Source: 2-02-FULL-66-22 sp964576535
Lineage (GTDB): Bacteria > Methylomirabilota > Methylomirabilia > Methylomirabilales > 2-02-FULL-66-22
DNA length: 64,000 nt
Reading direction: 5' to 3'
Assembly: GCA_964576535.1 (NCBI GenBank)
Contig: CAZNWB010000006.1
Span: 1-64,000 of the forward strand
The translations under genes were made by a program, and so were the position numbers. The notes beneath the pieces were generated by a model. It was not told the origin of the DNA. It was given only the letters and a program-made list of their open reading frames with translations, and searched no databases. Shown one piece after another: positions 40,805-49,412 of this stretch. Numbering within the stretch: position 1 is the first letter of the stretch; every line of letters begins with the position of its first letter.

Positions 40805-41551
40805 CTACTCCGTCCCCTCACGCTCGATACGTTGCAAGAGGTTCACGGTCTCGTTCACGACGTGCTGCATGACCCGCTCGCCAAGGTCGCGGGACACCTT
40901 GGAGGTGTCGCCCCGCACCCCCGTGGGGAATTCCCTCTCGGGATTGGCCAACACTCGGAACTTGGAAAGGCGCGGCCGGGTCACCTTGGGGATGCGATCC
41001 ATGCGGACCAGCCCTTCCGCCACCACCAGCATCCCGGAGGTTTCGATGGATCCGGCGTGACCGTCCGCGCCCACGAGCCCGGCCTCGCGCCGGACGGGGT
41101 CCAGGAAATCATACGGACCGATGGTGACGACGGTCAGGGCAGGGTCGGCGTTCACCAGGGGCAGCACGCCCTCGCGCATCGCCTCCATCTGGGCGGGCTC
41201 TGCGTGGCCGGTGATCAGGGCGAACCTCCGCCCGCCGTGGCGGACGTATTCCGTGATCACGTCTCGCACGACGGCTTGCAAGGTGGCCGGGGTCAGCGAG
41301 ATGGTCCCCGGGAAGTTGCGAAAGGTCCGGCAGACGCCATAGGGCAGCACTGGGGCCACCAGCCCGTTGACCCGTTCGGCGACTGCGGCGCAGATGTGCT
41401 CCGCCTGGAGCAGGTCGGTGGCGAGGGGCAGGTGTGGGCCGTGCGCTTCCATCGTTCCGAAAGGCAGCAGGACCCACCGGCCTTCGCGCATCGCGACAGC
41501 GAACTCGTCCTTCGTCAGTTCGGCGAGACGGAACCGGTCTTGCTCGGGCAT
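40805..41551 (-). CDS. Creatininase-family amidohydrolase
   Basis: 248 residues from the ATG preceded by GGAGG. The creatininase fold uses two metals to hydrolyse cyclic or linear amides. Visible ligands: MEAHGPHLPLATD (E, H and D), GHAEPAQMEAM (His) and a later Glu in GSIETSGM. Besides creatininase, the family includes formamide hydrolases and maturases, so the substrate is open. It follows the ABC ATPase gene by 85 nt filled with a repeat array. Confidence 0.85.
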   Translation of the reverse strand: MPEQDRFRLAELTKDEFAVAMREGRWVLLPFGTMEAHGPHLPLATDLLQAEHICAAVAERVNGLVAPVLPYGVCRTFRNFPGTISLTPATLQAVVRDVITEYVRHGGRRFALITGHAEPAQMEAMREGVLPLVNADPALTVVTIGPYDFLDPVRREAGLVGADGHAGSIETSGMLVVAEGLVRMDRIPKVTRPRLSKFRVLANPEREFPTGVRGDTSKVSRDLGERVMQHVVNETVNLLQRIEREGTE

Positions 41552-41566
41552 GAGTCCTCCAGGGGC

Positions 41567-41633
41567 GTTCGGTTGTTCGAGGGTTCGAGTGTTCGGTCGT
41601 ACGGGAACCACCGAACTGCCGAACGATCGAACG
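41567..41633. repeat. Short-word inverted array (GTTCGGT words)
   Basis: Left arm 41567-41600 has GTTCGGT/GTTCGAG words; right arm 41606-41633 has ACCGAAC/GCCGAACG words. The same word family makes the array at 49254-49372. It separates the creatininase gene from the ATPase gene. Confidence 0.8.
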
Positions 41634-41636
41634 CTT

Positions 41637-42710
41637 TTAGCCGGTTGTCATGGCCCAGCACCGGATGCGGGGCAGACGCAGGCGCACGGGCGCACCCGGA
41701 GAAAGGCGCCGCTGGGCATCGCCTTGCACGCGGAGCGCCAGCCCCTGCCCGAAAGTTACCCGATAGTCCATGGTGTCGCCCAGGTAGGTGGCCTTCTCCA
41801 CGCGCGCCTCGAAGACATCCGCCCCTCCGGGCTCCCCGGGGTCCAGGAGCTCGATCTCGTTGGGGCGCACGAAGAGCAGGACGCGCTGGCCGGGGCCTGT
41901 CTGTGGCAGGGCAGGGGCCGTCATCCTGAGGTCGCCGACCGTGACCCGCATGGTGCCCCCGTCCACGGCCTCGATGCGGCCCTCCAGGAAATTCGAGAGG
42001 CCGATAAACTCCGCCACGAACCGGGACTGGGGCTGCTCGTAGATCTCCTCGGGTGTGCCCACCTGCTCCAGCCGGCCGCGGTGCATGATGGCCACCCGGT
42101 CGGACAGGGCCAGGGCCTCTGCCTGGTCGTGGGTGACGTACACGGCGGTGATCCCCAGGCGCGTCACCAGCTCCTTGATCTCGAAGCGCATCTCCTCCCG
42201 CAGCTTGGCGTCCAGGTTGGAGAGGGGTTCGTCCAGGAGCAGCACCTTGGGCCGGTAGACCAGGGCACGGGCCAGGCCGACGCGCTGCTGCTGCCCGCCA
42301 GAGAGCTGGCGGGGGTAGTGGGACTCGTACCCCTCCAGGCGGACGAGCCGCAAAGCGTCGGCCGCCATCTTTGTCCGCTGATCCTTGGGGAGGTTCCGGA
42401 TCATCAAGGGGAACCCGACGTTGTCCTGCACGGTCAGGTGGGGAAAGAGAGCGAAGTTCTGGAAGACCATTCCCAGTTCGCGCTGGTGGGTGGGCACGTC
42501 GGTGACGTCCTTGCCATCGATGAAGATCCGACCCTCGTCGGGCCGGATGTAGCCGGTGAGGCACCGCAGCGCCGTGGTCTTGCCGCAGCCCGACGGACCC
42601 AGGAGGGTCATCAGCTCTCCCCGCCGGATGGTCAGGCTGAGGTGATCGTTCGCCACCAGGGTGCCGTACCGTTTGCTGACGTCACGGAATTCTATCATGG
42701 CGTCAGTCAT
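41637..42710 (-). CDS. PotA-type ABC importer ATPase
   Basis: 357 residues. Nucleotide-binding domain with Walker A GPSGCGKTT, signature LSGGQQQR, Walker B VLLLDEPLSNLD and H-loop THDQAEAL, then a TOBE-type regulatory domain (~240-345). This form energises importers for polyamines, iron, phosphonates or sugar phosphates. It ends the permease-permease-ATPase run and lies 3 nt after the second permease. Confidence 0.93.
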   Translation of the reverse strand: MTDAMIEFRDVSKRYGTLVANDHLSLTIRRGELMTLLGPSGCGKTTALRCLTGYIRPDEGRIFIDGKDVTDVPTHQRELGMVFQNFALFPHLTVQDNVGFPLMIRNLPKDQRTKMAADALRLVRLEGYESHYPRQLSGGQQQRVGLARALVYRPKVLLLDEPLSNLDAKLREEMRFEIKELVTRLGITAVYVTHDQAEALALSDRVAIMHRGRLEQVGTPEEIYEQPQSRFVAEFIGLSNFLEGRIEAVDGGTMRVTVGDLRMTAPALPQTGPGQRVLLFVRPNEIELLDPGEPGGADVFEARVEKATYLGDTMDYRVTFGQGLALRVQGDAQRRLSPGAPVRLRLPRIRCWAMTTG

Positions 42711-42713
42711 GTA

Positions 42714-43550
42714 TCACACTCCCTTGAATCCGCCCACCAGCTTCTCCGGCTCGGCCCGCCGCTGGATGAGAGCCAGGATGACCAGGGACGGAACGACCAT
42801 GATCACCGCCATGGCGCTGGTGATCTCCCAGTACCCGTCGCCGACCGCCAGGTACGTGCGCACCGGCAGGGTGACGGTATGGGGCCCATAGGTCAAGAGG
42901 GTCAGGGTAAACTCGTTGTAGGAATGGGTGAAGGTGAAGATCATGGAGGCCAGGATGCCCGGCATGATCAGGGGCAGGACCACGTAGAAGAAGCGCTTGA
43001 TCGTATTGGCCCCGCAGACCCCGGCAGCCTCCAGCACCCGCTCGTCCAATCCCTCGAAGGTGGCGGACAGGACCAGGATGGCGTAGGGGGCGCAGACGGA
43101 CACGTGGGCCAGCGCCACGCCCAGGTAGGTATCCACCAGCTCCAGGGTGTAGAAGATCTTCGCCACCCCCAGCGCGTAGGTGATGGGGGGGATCATCCGG
43201 GGCAACAGCACGATGGCCATCGCGACTTCCTTACCCGGCATCTGTCGCCGGCCGAAGGCCCAGCCGGCGAAGATGCCGATCACGGTGCTGATGGCGGTGG
43301 CGATGATCCCGATGATGAGGGTGTTCTTCATGACCTCGGGGATGTTGCCCACTTCGACCGCCCAGCGGTACCAATCCAGGGTGAGCTGAGGAGGCAGCCA
43401 GAGCCGGCCGAACCATCCCTTCCCGACCGATCGCAGGGCGATCATCAGGAAGGGGGCGACGATGAACAACGTGAGACTCAGGAGCAGGGTGTAGCCCAGG
43501 ATCATCCGACCGTCCCACAGGCCCCGAATGTACGCCCTGGCAAGCCTCAT
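42714..43550 (-). CDS. ABC importer permease (PotC-like)
   Basis: 278 residues with about six transmembrane helices and the EAA loop that contacts the ATPase (LEAAGVCGANTIKRFFYVVLPLIMPGI). Overlaps the upstream permease by ATGA. With its partner it forms the membrane channel of an importer of the spermidine/Fe3+ type. Confidence 0.92.
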   Translation of the reverse strand: MRLARAYIRGLWDGRMILGYTLLLSLTLFIVAPFLMIALRSVGKGWFGRLWLPPQLTLDWYRWAVEVGNIPEVMKNTLIIGIIATAISTVIGIFAGWAFGRRQMPGKEVAMAIVLLPRMIPPITYALGVAKIFYTLELVDTYLGVALAHVSVCAPYAILVLSATFEGLDERVLEAAGVCGANTIKRFFYVVLPLIMPGILASMIFTFTHSYNEFTLTLLTYGPHTVTLPVRTYLAVGDGYWEITSAMAVIMVVPSLVILALIQRRAEPEKLVGGFKGV

Positions 43551-44416
43551 CGCGAGCCTCCGGCGCCGCCGGCCCGGCGGACGTAACGCATGTAGAGGCT
43601 CAGGAAGATCACCTGCAATACTCCCATGACCACGGCAATGGCGCTGGCCGCGGACCAGCGGGCGGGGATGAAGATGGAGATTTCTTTATAGATCTCCACC
43701 GAGAGGGGGCGGTAGTTGCCGCCGGCGATCAGGGGGACGCTGAAGGCCCCAAAGGCCGCCATGAAGGTCAGCACCGACCCGGCCAGGATCGCCGGCGTGA
43801 TCAGGGGCAAGACGATGTGGCGCAGGACCTGCCACCGGGTCGCTCCTGACACCGCCCCGGCCTCCTCGATGCTCCGGTCCAGGGATTCCAGCGAAGAGAG
43901 CGTGGTCACGCAGGTGTAGGGGAAGTACAGCCAGACGTAGAACATGATCAGACCGTGGAGCGTATAGTCGACAGGGAAGGGGCGCTCCACGAACGGAACG
44001 AATTGGGTCAAGAAGAGATTGAACCATCCCCGCGTCCCCCAGAAAAGGAGCAGGCCCAGGGCCCCGATGAGGCCGGGGATCACCAGGGGGACGAGGACGA
44101 TCAGGCGGTAGAACCGATGCCCCCGGACCTTCTCCCGCAGGATCAGGGCCAGCGGCACGCTCAGGAGGATCGAGAGGGCCGTGGAACCCAGGGCCAGGAT
44201 GAAGGTGAGGACGATGACCCAGCGACCATCCGGATTGCTGAGGAAGCGGCCGTAATTTTCCAGGGTCCAGCCAAGGATCTCCCCCTCCGGGCGGAAACTC
44301 AGGATCAGCGTGAGCACCATGGGATAAAAGAACAGGCCGAAGAAGCTCACCAGGGCTGGCGTGAGTAGGAGCAGGGTGATCAGGCCCGATGAATTCCTAC
44401 GCCAGAAGGCGGTCAT
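43547..44416 (-). CDS. ABC importer permease (PotB-like)
   Basis: 289 residues, about six transmembrane helices, EAA loop IEEAGAVSGATRWQVLRHIVLPLITPAI. First gene of the permease-permease-ATPase run. The expected binding-protein gene is not immediately upstream: a forward lipoprotein gene intervenes before the reverse binding-protein gene at 45832-46974. Confidence 0.92.
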   Translation of the reverse strand: MTAFWRRNSSGLITLLLLTPALVSFFGLFFYPMVLTLILSFRPEGEILGWTLENYGRFLSNPDGRWVIVLTFILALGSTALSILLSVPLALILREKVRGHRFYRLIVLVPLVIPGLIGALGLLLFWGTRGWFNLFLTQFVPFVERPFPVDYTLHGLIMFYVWLYFPYTCVTTLSSLESLDRSIEEAGAVSGATRWQVLRHIVLPLITPAILAGSVLTFMAAFGAFSVPLIAGGNYRPLSVEIYKEISIFIPARWSAASAIAVVMGVLQVIFLSLYMRYVRRAGGAGGSR

Positions 44417-44862
44417 GTCGACCTTTCACCTTGCACGTCCTCGCAACCCCTCGGAGTCTTCTCACTTGAATGGCGAACGAGATGGGGTCGGCTCACGGTC
44501 CGGCATGGCCGTGCTCATCTTGATCCGGTCTCGAATGGTTCTCTTTCCGCCCGGGCACCTGTGAAATCCGATCCCATCTCTGTCGTGGAGAGTCCCGACT
44601 GGAAGGGGATGTGCTAATTTGGGGCACCTGCCGATCCTTGTCAGGCTGACCGAAGACACCGCTGACCCTTCGTATCCCTTATTGTGACAGGGATGGGGTG
44701 CTAAGTAGCTATTTTTCTTTGAAAGGGAGGGGGGGAGTCAAAACCTCCACTTTCCGACTGGAGAGCCGGCAGCTCGTGGCCTCGTTTATGTATGGGAGTA
44801 GCAGCCCTCCCCAAAGTGGTCGGAATCTGTCCGAGTAATCCTCACAGAGATGAGCCAGGTCC
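44417..44862. other. Divergent intergenic region, no gene seen
   Basis: 446 bases between the reverse permease genes and the forward SH3 lipoprotein gene, so it should hold two promoters. I see short T-rich and A-rich stretches near 44705-44730 and a small GTGC..GCAC palindrome at 44611-44627, but no convincing promoter. No repeat array, which is unusual for this part of the window. Confidence 0.5.
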
Positions 44863-45738
44863 ATGGAGATTCGCGGGCGTGATCCCAGGGGAAGGCAGAC
44901 GAGGGGAGCGTTGAACCCCAGGTGGGGGATCGCCTTCCTCATGGCCGTCTTTATCCACACGCAAGCCTGCACCCCGCTCCTTGTCGTCGGCTCGGCGATT
45001 GGGTTCGGCGTTACCTATTACTCCGGGAACGTCGCCGAGCGGACATTCACGTATGAGCTTACCAAGGTTTGGGAAGCCACCGTTAGCGCCCTGGACGAGA
45101 TGGCCATTACGGTCGTGGACAAGAACCAAGGGGAAACCGCGTGGGAGATCCAGGCCAGGACCGACGAGCTGAGCATCGAGATCATGTTCGATGCGGTGAC
45201 GCCATCGACGACCAAGGTGAAGGTGACCGCGGCCAGGAATGGCATCCTCAGGGACATGGCCACCGCGACGGAGATTGTGGCGCAAATCAACAACCAGCTC
45301 GTGAGAGAAGAGGCAAAACGACCGGCCCACAAGTCAAAGGGGAAGGTGGCTGGCCTGAGCGGGAACGATCGGAAGCGATCCACGAACGGCGCGTCCACGA
45401 ATGCGACGTCCTCAAAGGAGACCTCGGGTCCGGCCCGCAGGTTCGTCGAGATCAGGGTCGATTCGGCCAACATCCGTGCCGAAGGGACCACGGACAGCCA
45501 GGTGCTGGTGACCCTCCCGCGAGGAACGAAGCTCGAACAGCTGGCCGAGATGTCGGATTGGGTGAAGGTACGGCTGGCAGGTGGGCTCGAAGGGTTCATC
45601 GCACGGCGGCTGGTGCAGGAGATCGACGGGATCCCACAGGCCGGTTCGGGAATCGCCGGTGCCATCTCCCCCCAAACTCGGAGTTCCCCTGTGACTCCAA
45701 GTCCAATCCATCCGGCCGAATACGCCGGCTCGCGTTGA
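44863..45738 (+). CDS. DUF3568-like lipoprotein with SH3b domain
   Basis: 291 residues. N-terminal export signal ending in a Cys (HTQAC, about residue 36), then a DUF3568-like domain (VVGSAIGFGVTYYSGNVAERTF, LTKVWEATVSALDEM, residues ~40-130), a Lys/Ser-rich linker (~150-190) and a bacterial SH3 domain (~192-255: VDSANIRAEGTTDSQVLVTLPRGTKLEQL, WVKVRLAGGLEGFI). SH3b domains bind peptidoglycan or peptides, so an envelope role is likely. It is the only forward gene in a reverse transport cluster and splits binding protein from permeases. Confidence 0.8.
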   Translation: MEIRGRDPRGRQTRGALNPRWGIAFLMAVFIHTQACTPLLVVGSAIGFGVTYYSGNVAERTFTYELTKVWEATVSALDEMAITVVDKNQGETAWEIQARTDELSIEIMFDAVTPSTTKVKVTAARNGILRDMATATEIVAQINNQLVREEAKRPAHKSKGKVAGLSGNDRKRSTNGASTNATSSKETSGPARRFVEIRVDSANIRAEGTTDSQVLVTLPRGTKLEQLAEMSDWVKVRLAGGLEGFIARRLVQEIDGIPQAGSGIAGAISPQTRSSPVTPSPIHPAEYAGSR

Positions 45739-45831
45739 GCGCCCCTCGCTGCTTCCCCTCCGCCCGGTGATGGGGGCGGGCCATTGCCCGCCCCCATCCC
45801 TCCCCGCCCGCCTCTCCCTACCGCCCCGGAC

Positions 45832-46974
45832 CTAGGGGATCAGCTCCTTGGCGTGGCCCTTTATGTAGTCAATCATATCCTTGCGGACGCGATCCCGCGG
45901 GATGGCCGTCTTGGTCAGGACGTCCAGCTTGGGCACGATCTCCCAGACGATGCCTGGGGCCTGATCCGTGATGTCGGTCCCGGGATACTGCCACATGGTC
46001 GTGAGCAGGCGGATCTGTTGATCATCGGAGAGCAGATAGTTGACCACCTTCAGGGCCACGGCCTTGTACTCCGGGGGGGTGTTGGCGGGCACGGCCAGGT
46101 AGGCCGTGCCGATCTCGTCCGCGCCCTCCTCCGGATAGACGGCCTTGATGGTGGGCGGCATGGTTCCCTGACGCGCCGACCACAGGGAGTAGTCCTGGGC
46201 ATACAATGCGATCCAGGTCTCGCCGGAATTGAAATCCTCGAACAGGTTCGGCGGCTCCGCCGGGAGGGGCAGCTTCGCGTAGTTGGTGAAGTCCTTCAGC
46301 TTGTTCCACGCGTCGATGAAGGCCGGATCCTTCTCCAGTTGGGCCATGGGCATGGCCATCTTCTCCTTCAGGAACGCGTGCAGGAACACCAGCCGCTGCC
46401 GCCAGGCGGAGCTGGACTTGGCGTCGGCCCGGACCAGGCCGATGTGCCCCTTGAACTCCGCCCGGCGATCGTAGAACTCCTTCCAGGACTTGGGCGGGTT
46501 CTTGACGTACTGGCTGTTGTAGATGAGGGCGTACGAGGTTCGCCAGTAGAGCGCCCCCTTCCCCTGCAGATTCACGCCCTCATCGGTGGCGAGGAACTTG
46601 GGATCGATCTTGGCCAGGTTCGGCACGCTCGCCGGGCTGAGCGTCTCCAGGGGAACCCCCGAGGTCACCCAGGACGCGATGGACTTGGGGAAGAGGATGT
46701 GGACATCTCCCTGGCCCGGTCTCCATGCCTTGGCCTTCTGGATCTGCTCCGCGTCGCTGCTCACGAGGTACTTGAGATTCACGCCCAGGCTTTGCTTGAC
46801 CGCCGGGATCACGTACTTCTGCCAGTAGGCCTGGAAGTTCGCCCCCGACTGGCTATCGGCGATGACCAGTTCCGTCGGGGCGGCGCCGGCGCCGGCCCCG
46901 GGCACTCCCAGCGAGGCGAGTGCCAGGCCGAAACTCACAAGCACGGTTCCGACTATCCAGATACGGCGTCTCAT
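45832..46974 (-). CDS. ABC importer substrate-binding protein
   Basis: 380 residues with a signal peptide (cleavage near GAGAGAAP, ~residue 30). Periplasmic binding fold of the PotD/FbpA group: TELVIADSQSGANFQAYW start, YNSQYVKNPPKSWKEFYD hinge region, and VPANTPPEYKAVALKVVNYLLS near the C terminus. It probably serves the PotB/C/A-like system at 41.6-44.4 kb, despite the forward gene between. Ligand unknown. Confidence 0.88.
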   Translation of the reverse strand: MRRRIWIVGTVLVSFGLALASLGVPGAGAGAAPTELVIADSQSGANFQAYWQKYVIPAVKQSLGVNLKYLVSSDAEQIQKAKAWRPGQGDVHILFPKSIASWVTSGVPLETLSPASVPNLAKIDPKFLATDEGVNLQGKGALYWRTSYALIYNSQYVKNPPKSWKEFYDRRAEFKGHIGLVRADAKSSSAWRQRLVFLHAFLKEKMAMPMAQLEKDPAFIDAWNKLKDFTNYAKLPLPAEPPNLFEDFNSGETWIALYAQDYSLWSARQGTMPPTIKAVYPEEGADEIGTAYLAVPANTPPEYKAVALKVVNYLLSDDQQIRLLTTMWQYPGTDITDQAPGIVWEIVPKLDVLTKTAIPRDRVRKDMIDYIKGHAKELIP

Positions 46975-47164
46975 GTCTTACCCCCTTCCCGCTTGAAATG
47001 GCAACGTGAAGATTTCGCCCATGCGCATCACGGTCGTCCTGTGTGGGTCTCGATCACCTCCCTCTCCCCTCGGCGGGGCCCCAATGCCCGTTGCTCCTCA
47101 CGAAGCATTATCTCCCATTCCGTTCCGCTCCTGCAAATGCCTTCGCGTCCACGCCGGCCACCAT

Positions 47165-47243
47165 CCCCCTCACCTCCCCTCTCCCCGGTACCCGTTGCTC
47201 TTCCCCATGCAACGGGTGATGGGAGAGGGCCAGGGTGAGGGGG
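47165..47243. repeat. REP-like palindrome (CCCTCTCCC..GGGAGAGGG)
   Basis: 79-bp nested palindrome in the 300-base gap 46975-47274: CCCCCTCACC (47165-47174) pairs with GGTGAGGGGG (47234-47243), CCCTCTCCC with GGGAGAGGG (47221-47229), CCCGTTGC (47191-47198) with GCAACGGG (47209-47216). A partial second copy lies at about 47060-47100. It belongs to the widespread CCCTCACCC/CCCTCTCCC type of dispersed palindromes and sits inside a reverse gene run, where it could attenuate transcription. Confidence 0.8.
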
Positions 47244-47274
47244 CGAAACGGCTGACACAGGGCCTCGTATCGTC

Positions 47275-48462
47275 TCAGGCTCCGGGGCTGTCGCCTTTCC
47301 GCGCGGGCGCCTTCAGCCGGATGTGCCTGCCCGCCCGCGCCGCCTGGAGCAGGGCGTCGCAAATCACGGCGTTGACGTACCCATCGTGGAAGTCGGCCGC
47401 CAGCGGTGCCACCGCGGCATCACCGGTGATGGCCTTCACCAAATGGTGGAGCTGGTGGATGAAGGTGTGTTCCCATCCCAGGAGGTGTCCCGGCGGCCAC
47501 CAGGTGCCACCGTAGGGGTGATCGCTGTCGGTCACCAGGACGGTCTTGAACCCCCGATCGCGCCGCCCCCTGGGCTCCACCCGATAGACCTCCAGCTCGT
47601 TCAGGCGCTCCAGGTTGAAGCCGAGGCTCCCCCGGGTCCCGTTCACCTCGAAGGTCAGGTAGTTCTTCCGCCCCGGGCAGAGAGTCGAGACCTCGAGCGT
47701 GCCCACCGCCCCGTTGGCGAACTCCAGGACGCCCTCGTACAGGTCCTCGACGTCCACCGGCTTGGTATGCCGGGACCCCGCCGTGGCGGGGCGGCGGGGA
47801 ATCACGATCCGGGAGAGGCCCGCCACGCCCTTGAGCTCGCCCACGAGGAACCGGCCCAGGTCCAGGACGTGAGAGGCGATGTCCCCGACGGCGCCGCTGC
47901 CCGCCCGGCGCTTCTCCTGGCGCCAGGTGTGCGGGGTGCTGGGATCGCTGAGCGTGTCGTCCGTGTAGCGGGTGCGGAAGTGAATGATCTCACCGAGGTC
48001 GCCTGCCTGAATCATCTCTCGCGCCAGCCGCACCGCCGGAATGAACCGGTAGTTGTAGCTCACCAGGTGCCGGATCCCGGCCCGGCGCACCCCCTCCCAC
48101 ATCCGCCGCGCCTCCTGACCGTCCCGCGCCAGGGGCTTCTCGCACAGGAGGTGCTTGCCCTTGGCGGCCGCGGCCAGGCACGGCTCGGCGTGGGCGTCGT
48201 TCGGGGCACAATTGATGAAGAGCCCGACGCGCGGATCGTCCACGAGCCGCCGCCACTCCGTGGTGCCGTATTCGAATCCGTACCGGCGTGCCGCAGCCTC
48301 CACCCCGTGGACCGACCGCCCGCCGATTCCCAGGAGGCGGAAGCGGACCGGGGAAGGCCAGAAGATGTACGGAAGTTTCTTGAGGGCATTGAGATGAGCC
48401 CTGGCGACGCCGGCGTGCCCCAACACCCCGACGCCGAGTGACATGGGTGCGGTCGTGGGCAT
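47275..48462 (-). CDS. Gfo/Idh/MocA family oxidoreductase
   Basis: 395 residues. N-terminal Rossmann fold with GVLGHAGVARAH and the catalytic Lys in LLCEKPLA, then the alpha/beta substrate domain (VSYNYRFIPAV, DIASHVLDLGRFL). NAD(P)-dependent dehydrogenases of this family act on inositols, glucose derivatives and other sugars. Its ATG shares a base with the upstream phosphatase stop (TGATG), and GGAGG lies inside that gene, so the two are co-translated. Confidence 0.92.
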   Translation of the reverse strand: MPTTAPMSLGVGVLGHAGVARAHLNALKKLPYIFWPSPVRFRLLGIGGRSVHGVEAAARRYGFEYGTTEWRRLVDDPRVGLFINCAPNDAHAEPCLAAAAKGKHLLCEKPLARDGQEARRMWEGVRRAGIRHLVSYNYRFIPAVRLAREMIQAGDLGEIIHFRTRYTDDTLSDPSTPHTWRQEKRRAGSGAVGDIASHVLDLGRFLVGELKGVAGLSRIVIPRRPATAGSRHTKPVDVEDLYEGVLEFANGAVGTLEVSTLCPGRKNYLTFEVNGTRGSLGFNLERLNELEVYRVEPRGRRDRGFKTVLVTDSDHPYGGTWWPPGHLLGWEHTFIHQLHHLVKAITGDAAVAPLAADFHDGYVNAVICDALLQAARAGRHIRLKAPARKGDSPGA

Positions 48463-49412
48463 CAGGACCTCCTGGACCCCGCCCTGGCCGGCCGGCCCGA
48501 CAGGGCGCCGACCAGATGACGATGAATCCGACCGTTGCTGGCAAGGATGACAGGCTGCATCAGATCAAAGGACCCCCCCATCCCGTCGGTCACACGACCC
48601 CCGGCCTCGCCGACCAGGAGGATGCCGGCCGCCACGTCCCAGGGGTTCGCGCTCTGCTCCCAGTACCCGTCCAGCCGGCCGGACGCGACGCAGGCCAGGG
48701 AGAAGGCGGCGCCGAAGATGCGGAGGCTGCGAACCCGAAGGGCCAGCCGCGCGATCCGCTCACGCAGGCGACGATTGCGCCAGACCGTGTCGTCGTGCCA
48801 GAGGGCGACCACGGCATTCCCCAGGCTGGTCGTTTGCGAAACCCGGAGACGGCGACCGTTCAGCCAGGCGCCTCGCCCGCGTTCGGCCACGAACAGTTCG
48901 CCGAGGCGAGGCAGGAAGATGACTCCGGCTTCGATGCGATCCCGCCGCTCCAGGGCGATGGAGACCCCGAAGAACGGCAGGCCGGCGATGAACCCGATCG
49001 TCCCGTCCAGGGGGTCCACGATCCAGCGGCCCCCCGGCCCCTCGACCCCCTGCCCTTCCTCTCCCAGGAACCCGATCGCGGGGAAGCGGCGGTGAAGCAT
49101 CCCCCGGATGCATTGCTCCGCCGCCAGGTCGGCCGCCGTGACCAGGTCCTTGGGTCCTTTCCTCCGGACCTTCTGGGCCCGCCCGAGACGCCGTAGCAGG
49201 ATCCGCCCGGCGGCACGCGCGGCCTGCACGGCCGCCCGCGTTTCCGGCAAGAACCGTTCGGTCGTTCGGGTGTTCGGGGCACCCACGCCACGGCGGTGGA
49301 CATCCACCGCGGTGCCGTGGGTGCCGGTCGTTCTAGAACCACCGAACGACCGAACCACCGAACCACCGAACGCTTGTTCCCTGTGCCGGAGGCTGGCGAC
49401 TCGCCGATCCAT
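48462..49412 (-). CDS. IMPase-family phosphatase with repeat-derived N terminus
   Basis: Canonical IMPase core: GEEGQG, DPLDGTIGF and PWDVAAGILLVGEAGG, so a two-metal sugar/inositol-phosphate phosphatase is expected. The core begins about residue 55 (ETRAAVQAARAAGRILL). I take the ATG at 49412, which overlaps the upstream stop as TGATG, giving 316 residues; a TTG at 49250 would give only the core. The intervening ~50 codons coincide with the short-word array 49254-49372, so the array lies in-frame inside the gene or displaced the original start. Confidence 0.8.
   Translation of the reverse strand: MDRRVASLRHREQAFGGSVVRSFGGSRTTGTHGTAVDVHRRGVGAPNTRTTERFLPETRAAVQAARAAGRILLRRLGRAQKVRRKGPKDLVTAADLAAEQCIRGMLHRRFPAIGFLGEEGQGVEGPGGRWIVDPLDGTIGFIAGLPFFGVSIALERRDRIEAGVIFLPRLGELFVAERGRGAWLNGRRLRVSQTTSLGNAVVALWHDDTVWRNRRLRERIARLALRVRSLRIFGAAFSLACVASGRLDGYWEQSANPWDVAAGILLVGEAGGRVTDGMGGSFDLMQPVILASNGRIHRHLVGALSGRPARAGSRRS
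49254..49372. repeat. GTTCGGT-word array with internal perfect-like palindrome
   Basis: Left arm 49254-49278 carries GTTCGGT words; right arm 49334-49372 carries ACCGAACG words, about five in a row. In between, 49279-49326 is a near-perfect palindrome with ~23-bp arms (GGCACCCACG ... CGTGGGTGCC). Overlaps the 5' end of the phosphatase gene. Word family shared with 41567-41633. Confidence 0.85.

Noticed and set aside
41367..43586. 739-codon forward ORF opposite ABC genes
   Set aside because: It spans several reverse genes with overlapping starts and stops and gives Asp/His/Gly-rich, domain-less sequence.
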